A DNA stretch of 64,000 bases. It comes from a bacterium. Lineage in GTDB: Bacteria > Pseudomonadota > Alphaproteobacteria > Sphingomonadales > Sphingomonadaceae. The stretch lies in assembly GCA_030824575.1 (NCBI GenBank), contig JAVBXL010000035.1:33995-97994 (forward strand), read 5' to 3'. Shown here one piece after another: positions 35,794 through 44,765 of this stretch. The position numbers and the translations under genes are program-made. Under the pieces are notes generated by a model. It did no database searches and was not told where the DNA came from. It saw nothing but the letters and a program-made list of their open reading frames with translations. Position 1 is the first letter of the stretch; the number at the start of each line of letters is the position of its first letter.

Positions 35794-37388
35794 AGGAACC
35801 ACGCGAAATCGGCCGGGGTCGCCATGCCGGACGCGTCCTGACAGGCCATGCCGACAAAGGTGCCCGTGAAATTGGGGAGGCCGGGAAAGGTAACCTCATC
35901 CGAAAGGATCGTCGCGTCCAGCCTGTGCGGGAGAATCTGCCAGGCGGATGCCCCTTCGCTCCGCCAGCTGAAGATCAGGGCGTCGCCATCGACTTGCGCT
36001 CTTAGTTCGATCGGTCCTTCGGGCAGCGGACCGAGGACCTCTATGGTGATGCCTTCTGCCAGTTCGGGCGACGCGATCATCAATTGCAGTTCGCGGACCT
36101 GAGCGTCCATGCTGATGCTGAGATAATAATATTTCGTGCTGTTATAGTAGAGGATCAGGCCCGCAGCCTGCTGAAAGCAACGTGGCGCAAAGTCCAAGCA
36201 GGTCGTTGCGGTGAAGCGCCGATGCTCCAGCCGCCGCGCGACGAGCGCCTGCTCGAAATGACTGCCGACGGTTTCCCGGCCGTACAGTCGCAGGAAACCG
36301 GGCCGGTCGGACAGGCTGAAGAGGCGTTCCGGCATGGGCGTGCGCAACCACTGAAATTCAGGGGGCAGGCTATCGCGATCGAAATGCCCGTTCCACATAT
36401 TCTGAGGCCAGGGCATTGGCGGCAGGTCGGGTGCGCGGGGTGCCTCCATCGGCTTAGCGTCTCCGTCCAGCGTGCGCAGCCATCCATCATCATGCCATCG
36501 CATCGGCTGTATCGCGGTCTCGCGGCCCAGGATGCAGCGCGCCTTTTCTGGAACGGGGCGGCCGCACAGATAGGTGAGACAGGGCGTGCCGTCCTGTAGT
36601 TCGACCAGGTCGCCATGGCCTGTGCGGGTCAGCGGCCCGTGACGATTGCCGGAAGCCGTCAGCACCACGCCATCGGGATGCACCGCATAGGGGCCGAGCA
36701 GGTCGCGGGAACGGGCCATCACGACCGCATGGTCCCATCCTGTGCCGCCTTCGGCCACCAGAAGATGATAATAGCCATCGCGCTTGTAGATGTGGGGGCC
36801 TTCGGTAAAGCCCAGATCGGTTCCCTTGAAAATCAGATGGGGTTCGCCAACGAGTTTCAAGGCGGCGCGATCAAATAGCTGTATCTGGATACCCGCAAAA
36901 CGGCCGCGGCCGGGGCGGTGGTCCCACAGCATGTTCAGCATCCAGCTGCGGCCGTCATCGTCATGGAACAAGGCTGGGTCGAAGCCGCTGCTGTTGAGGT
37001 GGGTGGCGTCCGACCAGTCGCCGTCGACATGGTCGCAATGGACGACATAGTTGGGGAAGTCGCGCAGGGACGCCCCCCTGGCCCCGTTGACCGTCGTCAC
37101 GCCATACCGCTTGACGTCGGTGAAGATCAGCCAGAAGCGGCCGTCGGCATAGCTGAGATCAGGTGCCCACACCCCGCAGGAATCCGGCGCCCCGCGCATG
37201 TCCAGTTGCGACGCCCGCGCCAGCGGTCGCGTAATCAGCCGCCAATGTTTGAGATCGCGGCTATGGTGGATCTGCACGCCCGGATACCATTCGAAGGTCG
37301 ATGTCGCGATGTAGAAATCATCGCCCACCCGCAGGATCGAGGGGTCAGGATTAAAACCCGAAAGGATCGGATTGGAGATGACGGTCAT
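35754..37388 (-). CDS. xynB: Cytoplasmic GH43 beta-xylosidase (subfamily 11 type, 544 aa)
   Basis: The frame is open further upstream inside the MFS gene, but the ATG at 37388 overlaps the MFS stop (ATGA) and begins ISNPILSGFNPDPSIL, exactly where XynB-type enzymes begin. No signal peptide, so cytoplasmic. Catalytic residues line up with the Selenomonas SXA enzyme: Asp15 (NPDPS), Asp137 (SGFDPALF) and Glu196 (FTEGPHIY). The C-terminal 200 residues form the usual beta-sandwich (SDRPGFLRLYGRE). Length is normal. It hydrolyses imported xylo-oligosaccharides to xylose. Translationally coupled to the transporter. Confidence 0.95.
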   Translation of the reverse strand: MTVISNPILSGFNPDPSILRVGDDFYIATSTFEWYPGVQIHHSRDLKHWRLITRPLARASQLDMRGAPDSCGVWAPDLSYADGRFWLIFTDVKRYGVTTVNGARGASLRDFPNYVVHCDHVDGDWSDATHLNSSGFDPALFHDDDGRSWMLNMLWDHRPGRGRFAGIQIQLFDRAALKLVGEPHLIFKGTDLGFTEGPHIYKRDGYYHLLVAEGGTGWDHAVVMARSRDLLGPYAVHPDGVVLTASGNRHGPLTRTGHGDLVELQDGTPCLTYLCGRPVPEKARCILGRETAIQPMRWHDDGWLRTLDGDAKPMEAPRAPDLPPMPWPQNMWNGHFDRDSLPPEFQWLRTPMPERLFSLSDRPGFLRLYGRETVGSHFEQALVARRLEHRRFTATTCLDFAPRCFQQAAGLILYYNSTKYYYLSISMDAQVRELQLMIASPELAEGITIEVLGPLPEGPIELRAQVDGDALIFSWRSEGASAWQILPHRLDATILSDEVTFPGLPNFTGTFVGMACQDASGMATPADFAWFLYAGDDAICAPVD

Positions 37389-38635
37389 GCGGGTTTGCGC
37401 ACCAATGTCCACAGGAGGAGAGCGCCCAGAAGGTCGAGGACGCCAAGGATGACGAAAAATGGTCCATAGCCGACCTGATCGACCATCTGGCCCAGCAGCA
37501 GCGTGAAGATAAGGACGCCCAGATTGCCCGCCAGACCGGCGAGGCCAGCGGCGGTGGCCACGACATTGCGCGGGAAGAGGTCCGACGCCATCGTGATGAC
37601 GGTGACCGACAGCGTCTGATGCGCAAATCCGCCCAGGCACAGTAAAGCGATGGCCGCATAGGGGTTCGTCGCCATGCCGACAAAGGCCATGCCGGTCATC
37701 ATCACCGCGCCCAACGTGAAGGTCCACCGACGGGCATCGATCAGGTCGACGTTGCGCCGTTGCAGGAAGCTGACGACAGCCGGACCGAAAAGACATCCCA
37801 GATCCGCGGCGAGAAAGGGCAGCCATGCAAAGAGCGCGATCTGCGCGAGGTCGAAGCCGCGGACCCGCGCCAGATAGAGCGGCATCCAGAAGGACAACAT
37901 ACCCCATACCGGGTCGGCCAGCATCCGGGGCAGGGCGATCCCCCAAAGGTCGCGCCGACGTAGCAGCGACAGCATGGAGGCGCGTGTCGCCTGCGGCGCG
38001 AGCCGGGCTTCCTGTCCATTGGCGATATAGTCGCGTTCCTGCGTGGTCAGGCGCGGGTGGCGCGCGGGGCTGTCATAATAAAATAGCCAGAGTAAGGCCC
38101 AGACCAGCCCGATGGCCCCGGCGATCACGAACGCCAGTCGCCAACTGTGCATCATGACGGCCCATGCCACCAGGGGCGGGGCAAACACCGCGCCGAACGA
38201 GGCACCGATATTGTACACGCCGCCTGCCAGACCGCGTTCCTTGGACGGAAACCACTCCGCGACGAGTTTTTGACCGGCGGGCTGGGCGGACCCTTCCGCC
38301 AGGCCCAGCAGGCCGCGCAACGCTGCAAAGCCGAACCAGCCGTTTACGAAGCCATGCGCCATGGTGATGATCGACCAGGCGGCGACGCAAACACCAAAAC
38401 CGACGCGCAGCCCCACGCTGTCGAGGAAATAGCCGGCGGCTGGCTGGAACATCACGCCAAGCTGGAAGGCGCTGGTGATCCAGCCATATTCGACGCTGGT
38501 AATGGACTGTTCCGACAAAATGACCGGCGCAGCAACGCCAAGGACGGAACGCGACAGATAGTTGATCACCATCGCGCCGACGAACAGGCCGATGATCGTC
38601 CATCTTATTTTGCCCATTCGACCGCTCATCGGCAT
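37385..38635 (-). CDS. MFS transporter, anion:cation symporter (ExuT-like) type (416 aa)
   Basis: Twelve hydrophobic segments are visible, with the ACS-family first helix region GAMVINYLSRSVLGVAAPVI and a motif-A-like AEGSAQPAGQKLVAEWFP. It sits in the inner membrane. Family members carry hexuronates and related acids. Its tight coupling to xynB (ATGA overlap) points to xylo-oligosaccharides or aldouronates as substrate, by inference. One operator-like site lies directly upstream of the start and another about 180 bases further, so it is probably repressed by the LacI protein. ATG codons at residues 4 and 7 are alternative starts. Confidence 0.88.
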   Translation of the reverse strand: MPMSGRMGKIRWTIIGLFVGAMVINYLSRSVLGVAAPVILSEQSITSVEYGWITSAFQLGVMFQPAAGYFLDSVGLRVGFGVCVAAWSIITMAHGFVNGWFGFAALRGLLGLAEGSAQPAGQKLVAEWFPSKERGLAGGVYNIGASFGAVFAPPLVAWAVMMHSWRLAFVIAGAIGLVWALLWLFYYDSPARHPRLTTQERDYIANGQEARLAPQATRASMLSLLRRRDLWGIALPRMLADPVWGMLSFWMPLYLARVRGFDLAQIALFAWLPFLAADLGCLFGPAVVSFLQRRNVDLIDARRWTFTLGAVMMTGMAFVGMATNPYAAIALLCLGGFAHQTLSVTVITMASDLFPRNVVATAAGLAGLAGNLGVLIFTLLLGQMVDQVGYGPFFVILGVLDLLGALLLWTLVRKPA

Positions 38636-38642
38636 GAGCGAT

Positions 38643-38656
38643 TGATAGCGTTAACG
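38643..38656. promoter_or_regulatory. xyl-box-like operator at MFS start (site 1)
   Basis: TGATAGCGTTAACG, 8 bases before the MFS start codon. Left half perfect, right half with two changes. Confidence 0.6.
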
Positions 38657-38818
38657 CATGGTATTAGAGGCGGAAATTCCAGGCGCACCATCGCCGATTT
38701 CTGTTCGTCCGGGCGCTTACGCGCATGAGCTGACGCTAGGTTTTCCAACGCATGACATCCTCATCTTATCACTATTGTCGGATTATTGACAACAATCATG
38801 GAGGATATCAATAGACGT

Positions 38819-38832
38819 TGTTAGCGCTAACT
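38819..38832. promoter_or_regulatory. xyl-box-like operator upstream of MFS-xynB (site 2)
   Basis: TGTTAGCGCTAACT holds the perfect palindrome GTTAGCGCTAAC (38820-38831). Centre-to-centre distance to site 1 is 176 bases, suitable for LacI-type looping. Confidence 0.7.
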
Positions 38833-38869
38833 ATCTCAGCGATTGCGTGAGGGCGAGGCGGCGGTCAGA

Positions 38870-39835
38870 TCACGGTTTGAACGTGGTGACCATCTGGCTG
38901 AGTTCGCCGAACAAGCTGTCGCCGGTGCCCGCGGTCATGCGCACATGGTCGCCAAAATGCAGGAAGGGCGTGACGGGATGGCCATGTTCGATCATCTCGA
39001 TCGCGCGCCGTTCAGAAAGGCAGGTCGATCCCACTATCTCGAAATCGGGATCGGACACGGTGCCGGAGCCGATGATGGTCCCCGCGCACAGATGCCGCGT
39101 GCGGGCGGCATGGGCGATGAGTTCATGGAAGCCATAGCCCATGCCTTCACCCGACGGATGGCCGAACCATGCGCCGTTGACCTCTACGCGCAGCGGAAGG
39201 CAGACGCGGCCATCGCGCCATTGGTCGCCCAGTTCATCGGGGGTGATCGCGATCGGCGCAGCGCTGCAGGCTGGCTTGGCCTGTATCCAGCCGAAGCCTG
39301 TCTTCATTTCCGCCGGGGCGACGGCGCGCAGCGACCAGTCGTTGATGAGGAGAATGAGGCGAATATGCGCCATCGCGTCGGCGGCCGAACATCCCATGGG
39401 GACGTCGTCCGTGACGATGCCGAACTCGCCTTCGAAATCGATGAAGTCCGCTTCGGTGGGGAAGGCGACGTCTGCATGCGGTGCCAGGAAACAATGGCTC
39501 ATACCCTGGTACATCAGGGGGAGGTCAGTTTCGATCGGGGGGTGGTTGAACGCCTTCTGCATTAAGACGCCATGATTGGCGAAGGCCGATCCGTCCAGCC
39601 ATTGCCAGGTGCGCGGCAGCGGGGCGAGGAGCGTACCATGATCGACACTGTCGCCGCCGCCTGCCTCCAATGTGGTCGAGAGGGCGGCGGCGTCATCCAG
39701 CAGCGCGTCCCAATCGGTGATCGCGTGCAGTAGATTGGGCCAGCGCGCACCCATCGGCAGGCCGCGCGCGCCATCCCGCGACAAGAGTATCAATTCGCCG
39801 TCGGCGGTGCCGTTGGCGCGCGTCGCAAAACGCAT
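38870..39835 (-). CDS. Fumarylacetoacetate hydrolase (FAH) family protein (321 aa)
   Basis: ATG at 39835 with AAGGA upstream gives the normal N-terminus (MRFATRANGTADGELILL); a longer frame is rejected. The FAH metal site is visible in IDFEGEFGIV (Glu135, Glu137), with the conserved INDWSLRA and late GTIIGSGTVSDPDFE blocks. Family members hydrolyse C-C bonds of beta-diketo acids or act as hydratases or decarboxylases after aromatic ring opening. It is the last gene of an aromatic catabolism cluster (hydroxylase, extradiol dioxygenase, hydrolase, cupin). The precise intermediate is unknown. Confidence 0.9.
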   Translation of the reverse strand: MRFATRANGTADGELILLSRDGARGLPMGARWPNLLHAITDWDALLDDAAALSTTLEAGGGDSVDHGTLLAPLPRTWQWLDGSAFANHGVLMQKAFNHPPIETDLPLMYQGMSHCFLAPHADVAFPTEADFIDFEGEFGIVTDDVPMGCSAADAMAHIRLILLINDWSLRAVAPAEMKTGFGWIQAKPACSAAPIAITPDELGDQWRDGRVCLPLRVEVNGAWFGHPSGEGMGYGFHELIAHAARTRHLCAGTIIGSGTVSDPDFEIVGSTCLSERRAIEMIEHGHPVTPFLHFGDHVRMTAGTGDSLFGELSQMVTTFKP

Positions 39836-39903
39836 GGGGCCGTTTCCTTCCGATAATGTCGTAGAATGTCGGCCCGCGGGTCGTCCTGCGCGCCGACCAA
39901 CGC

Positions 39904-40473
39904 TCAGCGTTTCAGATCGTCGTCGAATGCACCGTCGATCAGGATGAAGACGATCCGGCAATTGTGGTCCGATCGGTTGGACCAGCCATGATTGGTGCCG
40001 CGCTGGATGACGATGTCGCCGGTGCGGACCGTGGTTTCGCCTTCGTCCATGATCAGGACCAGTTCGCCTTCCACGACGATCCCATAGTCGATGGTTTCGG
40101 TGCGGTGCATCAGCGCGTGGCGCGATCCTTCGCCATCATGGACGGAGGCGTCGTGCGCGCCGACTTCGGCGAAATGGGCGCGCGCCTCTTCCGGCGTCAT
40201 GGTGCGGATGCCGTCGCCTTCGGGCGGGATGTCGAGAACGCGGATGCGGGTGCCGTTCCGGGGGGGAGCGAGGATGATCCCCTGTTCGGCCGGTTCGCCC
40301 GATGCGGCGTCGAGCGGGGCGGGGGTCGCCTGCGTATTCCAGACTTCGTGGAACATCGGGCCGATGTCCCCGCCGACGCGCTGGACGCGCTGGACTGGGC
40401 CGTCTTCCTGAATAATGGCGCGACCGGCAGCGTCGTGGCCGGTAACGATGCGGCGAACGGATGCAAATTCCAT
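39904..40473 (-). CDS. Small cupin-domain protein (189 aa)
   Basis: ATG at 40473 has AGGA upstream and gives the expected MEFASVRRIVTGHD start. The cupin core is at about residues 110-175: HRTETIDYGIVVEGELVLIM (motif 1) and TGDIVIQRGTNHGWSN (motif 2). Proteins of this type accompany ring-cleavage genes in sphingomonads and are usually left as cupin-domain protein. It could be an isomerase, a dioxygenase or a sensor of a pathway intermediate. Located between the C-C hydrolase and FAH genes, same strand, short gaps. Confidence 0.85.
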   Translation of the reverse strand: MEFASVRRIVTGHDAAGRAIIQEDGPVQRVQRVGGDIGPMFHEVWNTQATPAPLDAASGEPAEQGIILAPPRNGTRIRVLDIPPEGDGIRTMTPEEARAHFAEVGAHDASVHDGEGSRHALMHRTETIDYGIVVEGELVLIMDEGETTVRTGDIVIQRGTNHGWSNRSDHNCRIVFILIDGAFDDDLKR

Positions 40474-40543
40474 GAGCACATGTCCTAGATAAGGGGGGCG
40501 CCGCGCGCTGTGCGCGTGCAGCCTAGCAGTTGTTCCAAAGCCA

Positions 40544-41701
40544 TCACGCCGTCTTGCCGCCCAACGTGTCGGCGAACCAGTCGGCGATATAGTCGCGGCC
40601 GTAGGACATATTGTCCGCGCCGACATGTTCGACGCCACCTTCGCGTTCGGTGAACAGCTTGAGCGCGCGATTGGGACTGTTGACGAGTTGGTCGTAGCAG
40701 TCATGCGCATAATCGACGCTGATCTGCCGGTCCTTGGCGCCATGGGTGACCAGGAACGGCACCTTGATCCTATCCATATGGCCGTTGAGATTCATGCCTT
40801 CGGCCTTGGCCAGGAAATCGTCCATGTCGCGCGCGCCGAACGCCCACATGACATGCGCCCAATAATGGGGGACGGGGTTTTCCCCTTCGCGCTTCAGGCG
40901 CTTCTGCTGGACCTCCGCCCAATTATGGTTGGCGCCCCAGACGGCACCGCTGGCGAAGCGTGGTTCGTAGGCGACGGCGCGCGGCGCGAAATGGCCGCCC
41001 AGCGAAATGCCGGTCATGCCGATCCGCTTGGGATCGACATCCTGCTGCTGCTCCAGCCAGTCCACCGCCTTGCTCGCCCAGCTTTCGCTGTGCGGATCGA
41101 CGGGCAGGTTTTGCAGGCGCAGCGCTTCGCCCGATCCGGGCTGATCGACGCACAGCGTCGAAATACCGCGCCGCGCGAGCGCTTGCGGCAGGCGCGACCA
41201 GTAGAGCAGTTCCTTGCAGCTATCGAGACCGTTGCAATAGACCACGACCGGATGCGGGCCATCGCCAGGCGCGCTTGTGTAGAGCGCGGGCATGGTGCCG
41301 GTTATGAGCGGGATTTCCACGCGCCGACGGTTGATCCGACCCAGGGCGGTCGAGCGGTCGAACGTGTCGCGCGCCTTGGCATAGGTGGCCTCCCGACCGG
41401 GATGGCCATGGCCCTGCATCCGTTCGGCATTGAACAGATAGAGCGACGCCCGCTCCAGTTTGTCGGAGGCGGAGAAGGCGCGGCCCTGCGCCTCATCCTC
41501 CGCCGCCAGGTCGATCAGCTTGTCGGCCATCGCGACCCACTGCGCCATGAACATGGGCGTGCCCGCGTCCGCGCCGCTGGCGGCCGCATCCTTGATCGGC
41601 TGGCACATATCGACGATCTCGCCGATGCGCCCGCCGCTCTCCATCGCGATCGCGACCGACAGGTTCCAGATATAGTTGGGGAAATATTCGAACAAAGCCA
41701 T
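40544..41701 (-). CDS. Alpha/beta hydrolase, 2,6-dihydropseudooxynicotine hydrolase-like (385 aa)
   Basis: An N-terminal helical cap (about 1-125) precedes the alpha/beta-hydrolase domain (VVVYCNGLDSCKE). The nucleophile Ser233 is in TGISLGGHF, the acid is probably Asp324 in THGAKDRQI, and the His is His359 in GVEHVGADN. Architecture and triad spacing resemble the nicotine-pathway C-C hydrolase and the FrsA-like group. Three bases separate it from the extradiol dioxygenase gene, so a role in cleaving the ring-fission product is the natural reading. No signal peptide, so cytoplasmic. Confidence 0.85.
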   Translation of the reverse strand: MALFEYFPNYIWNLSVAIAMESGGRIGEIVDMCQPIKDAAASGADAGTPMFMAQWVAMADKLIDLAAEDEAQGRAFSASDKLERASLYLFNAERMQGHGHPGREATYAKARDTFDRSTALGRINRRRVEIPLITGTMPALYTSAPGDGPHPVVVYCNGLDSCKELLYWSRLPQALARRGISTLCVDQPGSGEALRLQNLPVDPHSESWASKAVDWLEQQQDVDPKRIGMTGISLGGHFAPRAVAYEPRFASGAVWGANHNWAEVQQKRLKREGENPVPHYWAHVMWAFGARDMDDFLAKAEGMNLNGHMDRIKVPFLVTHGAKDRQISVDYAHDCYDQLVNSPNRALKLFTEREGGVEHVGADNMSYGRDYIADWFADTLGGKTA

Positions 41702-41704
41702 TGG

Positions 41705-42607
41705 TTAGACCTCCACAGCCTGGAACAGGCCCTTGTCGGGCGCGGCGTGCGGCATGGTCTGCGGACCACCTACGCCGATGCCCCATTGGTCCATGATGCC
41801 GGGTGCGGGGGCATGGACCTGCGACTGATGGGTTTCGAAGTCCACGTCTTCGAGTTCCGAACTATATTCGACCGCAAAGCCCGCAGGCGTCGTGAAATAG
41901 CTGAACGTGTTGTTGCCAGCGGTGTGGCGACCCGGACCCCAGCGAATATCGGTGCCCTTCAGCCGCAGCCGGTTGATGCCCACCATCATGTCATCCACGG
42001 TCAGCATGTCATAGGCGACATGGTTGAGGCAGGGCGGTCCGGGCAGGAAGGCGATGCGATGATGCGCGGCGTTGCAGCGCAGGAAGCACATGAAGTCGCC
42101 CAGCCAGTCGCTGACCTTGAAGCCCAGCACGTCGCAGAACCACTGGACCATCGCCTTGTGATCAGGCGAGTGGAGGACGATATGGCTGATCTTCTGCGGC
42201 ACGCCTTCCCAACGGGCGAGTTCTCGCGCGGTGCGGCGGGCGACGTCGCTCGACACCTCGAAGGTCAGGCCGTCGGGCGAGAAGAAGCGGAAGCCATAGC
42301 CGCCGCCCAGCGTGTCCATATCCTTGGGCGGGAAGATGATGCGGCAGCCTGAGGCTACGACCTTGTCATGCAGGGCGTCCACATCGGCGCGGCTGTCGGC
42401 GGCCAGTGCGATCACGTCGATGCGCTGCTCCTCGGCCTGGCGCAGGCGCACCACATGATGCTCATCCCCGCCGTCGGCGGCGAAATAGACCATGCCGTCC
42501 TGCTCGCCGGCCTCGACCAGTTTCCACTGGTCGGTATAGAAGGCGCTTTCAGCCTCCAGATCGGGCAGGGCGTAACCCACATAACGAATTTCCGTAACAC
42601 GGCTCAT
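41705..42607 (-). CDS. Type I extradiol ring-cleavage dioxygenase (VOC superfamily, 300 aa)
   Basis: Two-module VOC protein. The C-terminal module carries the complete BphC-type set: metal ligands His142 (SHIVLHS), His196 (LNHVAYD) and Glu247 (FAVEYSS), plus active-site His183 (AHHRIAF) and Tyr237 (SYFTTPAGF). So an active Fe(II) catechol meta-cleaving enzyme is expected. Located after the FAD hydroxylase (gap 11 bases) and before the hydrolase. The hydroxylase presumably supplies the ortho-diphenol. The aromatic substrate cannot be told from the sequence. Confidence 0.88.
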   Translation of the reverse strand: MSRVTEIRYVGYALPDLEAESAFYTDQWKLVEAGEQDGMVYFAADGGDEHHVVRLRQAEEQRIDVIALAADSRADVDALHDKVVASGCRIIFPPKDMDTLGGGYGFRFFSPDGLTFEVSSDVARRTARELARWEGVPQKISHIVLHSPDHKAMVQWFCDVLGFKVSDWLGDFMCFLRCNAAHHRIAFLPGPPCLNHVAYDMLTVDDMMVGINRLRLKGTDIRWGPGRHTAGNNTFSYFTTPAGFAVEYSSELEDVDFETHQSQVHAPAPGIMDQWGIGVGGPQTMPHAAPDKGLFQAVEV

Positions 42608-42618
42608 ATCGGCTTCCT

Positions 42619-43734
42619 TCAGATCGGCTGGGATACCATCGCGAACATCGCCGCGGTGGCTTTATGGTTGTCGACGGGGGCGCCCTTGCCGAGCTGGCCC
42701 ATGCAGATTTCGAGCGATTTTTCGACGATGTAGCGGCATCGGTCATGGCGGCGGTCGCGATAGGCGGTCAGGGCGCGATCCACATCGTCATGGCGCGCCA
42801 GCTCCTCGGCCAGCACGATGCTGTCCTCGATCGCCATGCCCGCGCCCTGGCCCAGATGGGGGGTGGTGGCATGGACGGCATCGCCTAGCAGGACGACGCG
42901 GCCCTTGTGCCAGGGGCCGTCCAGCATGAACGCTTCCAAGGGACGATAGACCACGCCTTCATCGTCGGTGATATGCGCGCCAAGCGTCTGGATCGCGGGC
43001 GAACAATGGGCGATCCTCTTGCGCATGGCGGCGGCCAGCCCTTCGCGCGGATAGCGCGGGTTGCCCGGTTCGGCCGTGGTCACGAACATATACATCAGGC
43101 TTGGTGAAATCGGCACCAGCCCGACGCCGGTGGGACCATTATAGGCTTGGAGAGAGTCCATGCCTTCGGCGCGGGGCAGGTTGTAGCGCCAGACGGCCTG
43201 GCCGGTATAATGTGGTGGCGGCGCATCAGGAAATAACAGCGCGCGGGTCTGCGAATAGACGCCGTCCGCGCCGACGACCAGATCGAAATTTTCCTGCGCA
43301 CCGTCCGAAAACTGCACCGCCACCCGATCGCCCTGATCGTCAATGGCGGTCGCCGTGACGCCCAGCCGCACCCTGGCCCCCGATGCGATCGTGCGATCGC
43401 CCAGTATCTTGTGCAGGGCGGGGCGGCCCACGCCCAGATTGGCGGGATAGCCATCGACCAGGCGCGGGGAGGGGACGCGCGCGACTTTCGTGCCGTCGGG
43501 TGCGAATATCTCGACCGTGTCGAAACCGGCGCCCGCCGCGACATATTCGTCCAGCAGGCCCAAATGGTCCATGGCGCGCAGGACATTGGACTGCTGGATG
43601 ATGCCGACGCCGTAGACCGACCAGTCGGGATCGCGTTCGATGACGGTGACGTCGAACCCGTGTCGGCGCAGGGCAATGGCGGAGGTGAGGCCGCCTATGC
43701 CCCCGCCGATGATGAGGATGTTATGCTTGTCCAT
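42619..43734 (-). CDS. FAD-dependent aromatic hydroxylase (group A monooxygenase, 371 aa)
   Basis: The Rossmann motif GGGIGG is at residues 10-15, the DG motif (GADGVYSQTR) at about 155-164 and the GD motif (LLGDAVHATTPHLGQGAGM) at about 283-301. This is the complete set for single-component NAD(P)H- and FAD-using hydroxylases such as salicylate or 3-hydroxybenzoate 6-hydroxylase. It likely adds the hydroxyl that prepares the ring for the neighbouring extradiol dioxygenase. No transmembrane segment or signal. Substrate unassigned. Confidence 0.9.
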   Translation of the reverse strand: MDKHNILIIGGGIGGLTSAIALRRHGFDVTVIERDPDWSVYGVGIIQQSNVLRAMDHLGLLDEYVAAGAGFDTVEIFAPDGTKVARVPSPRLVDGYPANLGVGRPALHKILGDRTIASGARVRLGVTATAIDDQGDRVAVQFSDGAQENFDLVVGADGVYSQTRALLFPDAPPPHYTGQAVWRYNLPRAEGMDSLQAYNGPTGVGLVPISPSLMYMFVTTAEPGNPRYPREGLAAAMRKRIAHCSPAIQTLGAHITDDEGVVYRPLEAFMLDGPWHKGRVVLLGDAVHATTPHLGQGAGMAIEDSIVLAEELARHDDVDRALTAYRDRRHDRCRYIVEKSLEICMGQLGKGAPVDNHKATAAMFAMVSQPI

Positions 43735-43778
43735 GGTCGGGTTAGTGCCTCAGGAGGAAGGGGCGGAACGGCTGCATG

Positions 43779-44765
43779 TCAAAAGCGGTCGAGATCATTG
43801 GCGATCGCGACCGGTCCGGCGAAACTCTTGGCAATGGTGGCGGCATAGGCGCGGGTTCGCCCGGCATCTGACGTGCCACCGGCGATATGGGTGACGGCCA
43901 GCGCCTTGACTTTGGCGCGTGCCGCCATCGCGCCCACGTCTTCAGGGGTCAGATGATGCGTGCTAAGATGCCGGACCATCACGCTCTTTATGGCGGCGGG
44001 CATATTTGGACTGTTGCGCGCGACGCGGTCCATGGTGGCGTCCATGTCGATCATTTCGCTGACCAGCAGATCGACGCCAGAAGCGAGGCGTTCGACCGCT
44101 TCGCTCGGCCCAGTGTCGCCGGTATAGGCGATGCTGCGATCGGGGAGATCGAACCGCAGCGCGAAGGACTTATAGCTGTGGTCCTCTATGCTGCCGGGCG
44201 CGAAGTCATAATGGGTATTCTGCGCGGCCTTGACGGTCATGTCGTCCACGCGGACGGTATCGCCATCCTGCAATTCGATAACCGCCACGGTCTTTTCGGG
44301 CGGCGTCCAGGGCTTGCCGGGGATGCCATAGCCTGCCTTGGCCGACGGTTGCAGGCTGGCGACCAGGCCAGCCACCAGTTCCCGCGTGCCGGGCGGACCA
44401 TAGATGGTCAGCACATCGCGCGCTTCGGTCTGGTTGCGTAAGCCCAATATGGCCGCCAGCCCGCCGATATGGTCGACATGCAGATGGCTGAGGAAAATGG
44501 CGCGCACCCCCGGCAGGGGCAGGCCCGCCCGCGCCATCTGCCCCACGGCGCCGTCGCCTGTGTCCACAAGATAGGTTTTCCCATCACGCACGATGGCGTT
44601 GGCGGGTTGCGACCGATGCCCGTCCGGCACCGGGCCGCCCATCGTCCCCAAGGTGACGAAGGCGGTGCGCGGCGGGCCGGCGTCGGCCGCCGCCGCTGCT
44701 GTCGCCAGCAGGGCGATCATGCCGGATAGCGCCGCGCAGGTGATCCGGGCGGACATCAGCTTCAC
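43779..44765 (-). CDS. Exported metallo-beta-lactamase-fold hydrolase (328 aa)
   Basis: GTG at 44765 overlaps the TBDR stop (GTGA); an ATG three codons later is an alternative. A signal peptide covers about residues 8-27. The zinc motif HLHVDH is at 94-99 (FLSHLHVDHIGG), and later metal positions TGDTGPSE and HLSTHHLTPED are visible. It resembles the RNase Z/arylsulfatase-like MBL hydrolases. Because it is periplasmic and coupled to the TBDR, it may trim a sulfate, phosphate or ester group from the compound the receptor imports, before the cytoplasmic enzymes. This role is inferred. Confidence 0.85.
   Translation of the reverse strand: MKLMSARITCAALSGMIALLATAAAAADAGPPRTAFVTLGTMGGPVPDGHRSQPANAIVRDGKTYLVDTGDGAVGQMARAGLPLPGVRAIFLSHLHVDHIGGLAAILGLRNQTEARDVLTIYGPPGTRELVAGLVASLQPSAKAGYGIPGKPWTPPEKTVAVIELQDGDTVRVDDMTVKAAQNTHYDFAPGSIEDHSYKSFALRFDLPDRSIAYTGDTGPSEAVERLASGVDLLVSEMIDMDATMDRVARNSPNMPAAIKSVMVRHLSTHHLTPEDVGAMAARAKVKALAVTHIAGGTSDAGRTRAYAATIAKSFAGPVAIANDLDRF

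Noticed and set aside
37389..37946. N-terminal extension of the xynB frame into the MFS gene
   Set aside because: The extra residues are the MFS gene read in another frame. The ATGA overlap and family N-terminus fix the start at 37388.
40474..40743. Upstream extension of the cupin frame
   Set aside because: Low-complexity Ser/Thr/Arg composition without family similarity. AGGA and the expected N-terminus support 40473.
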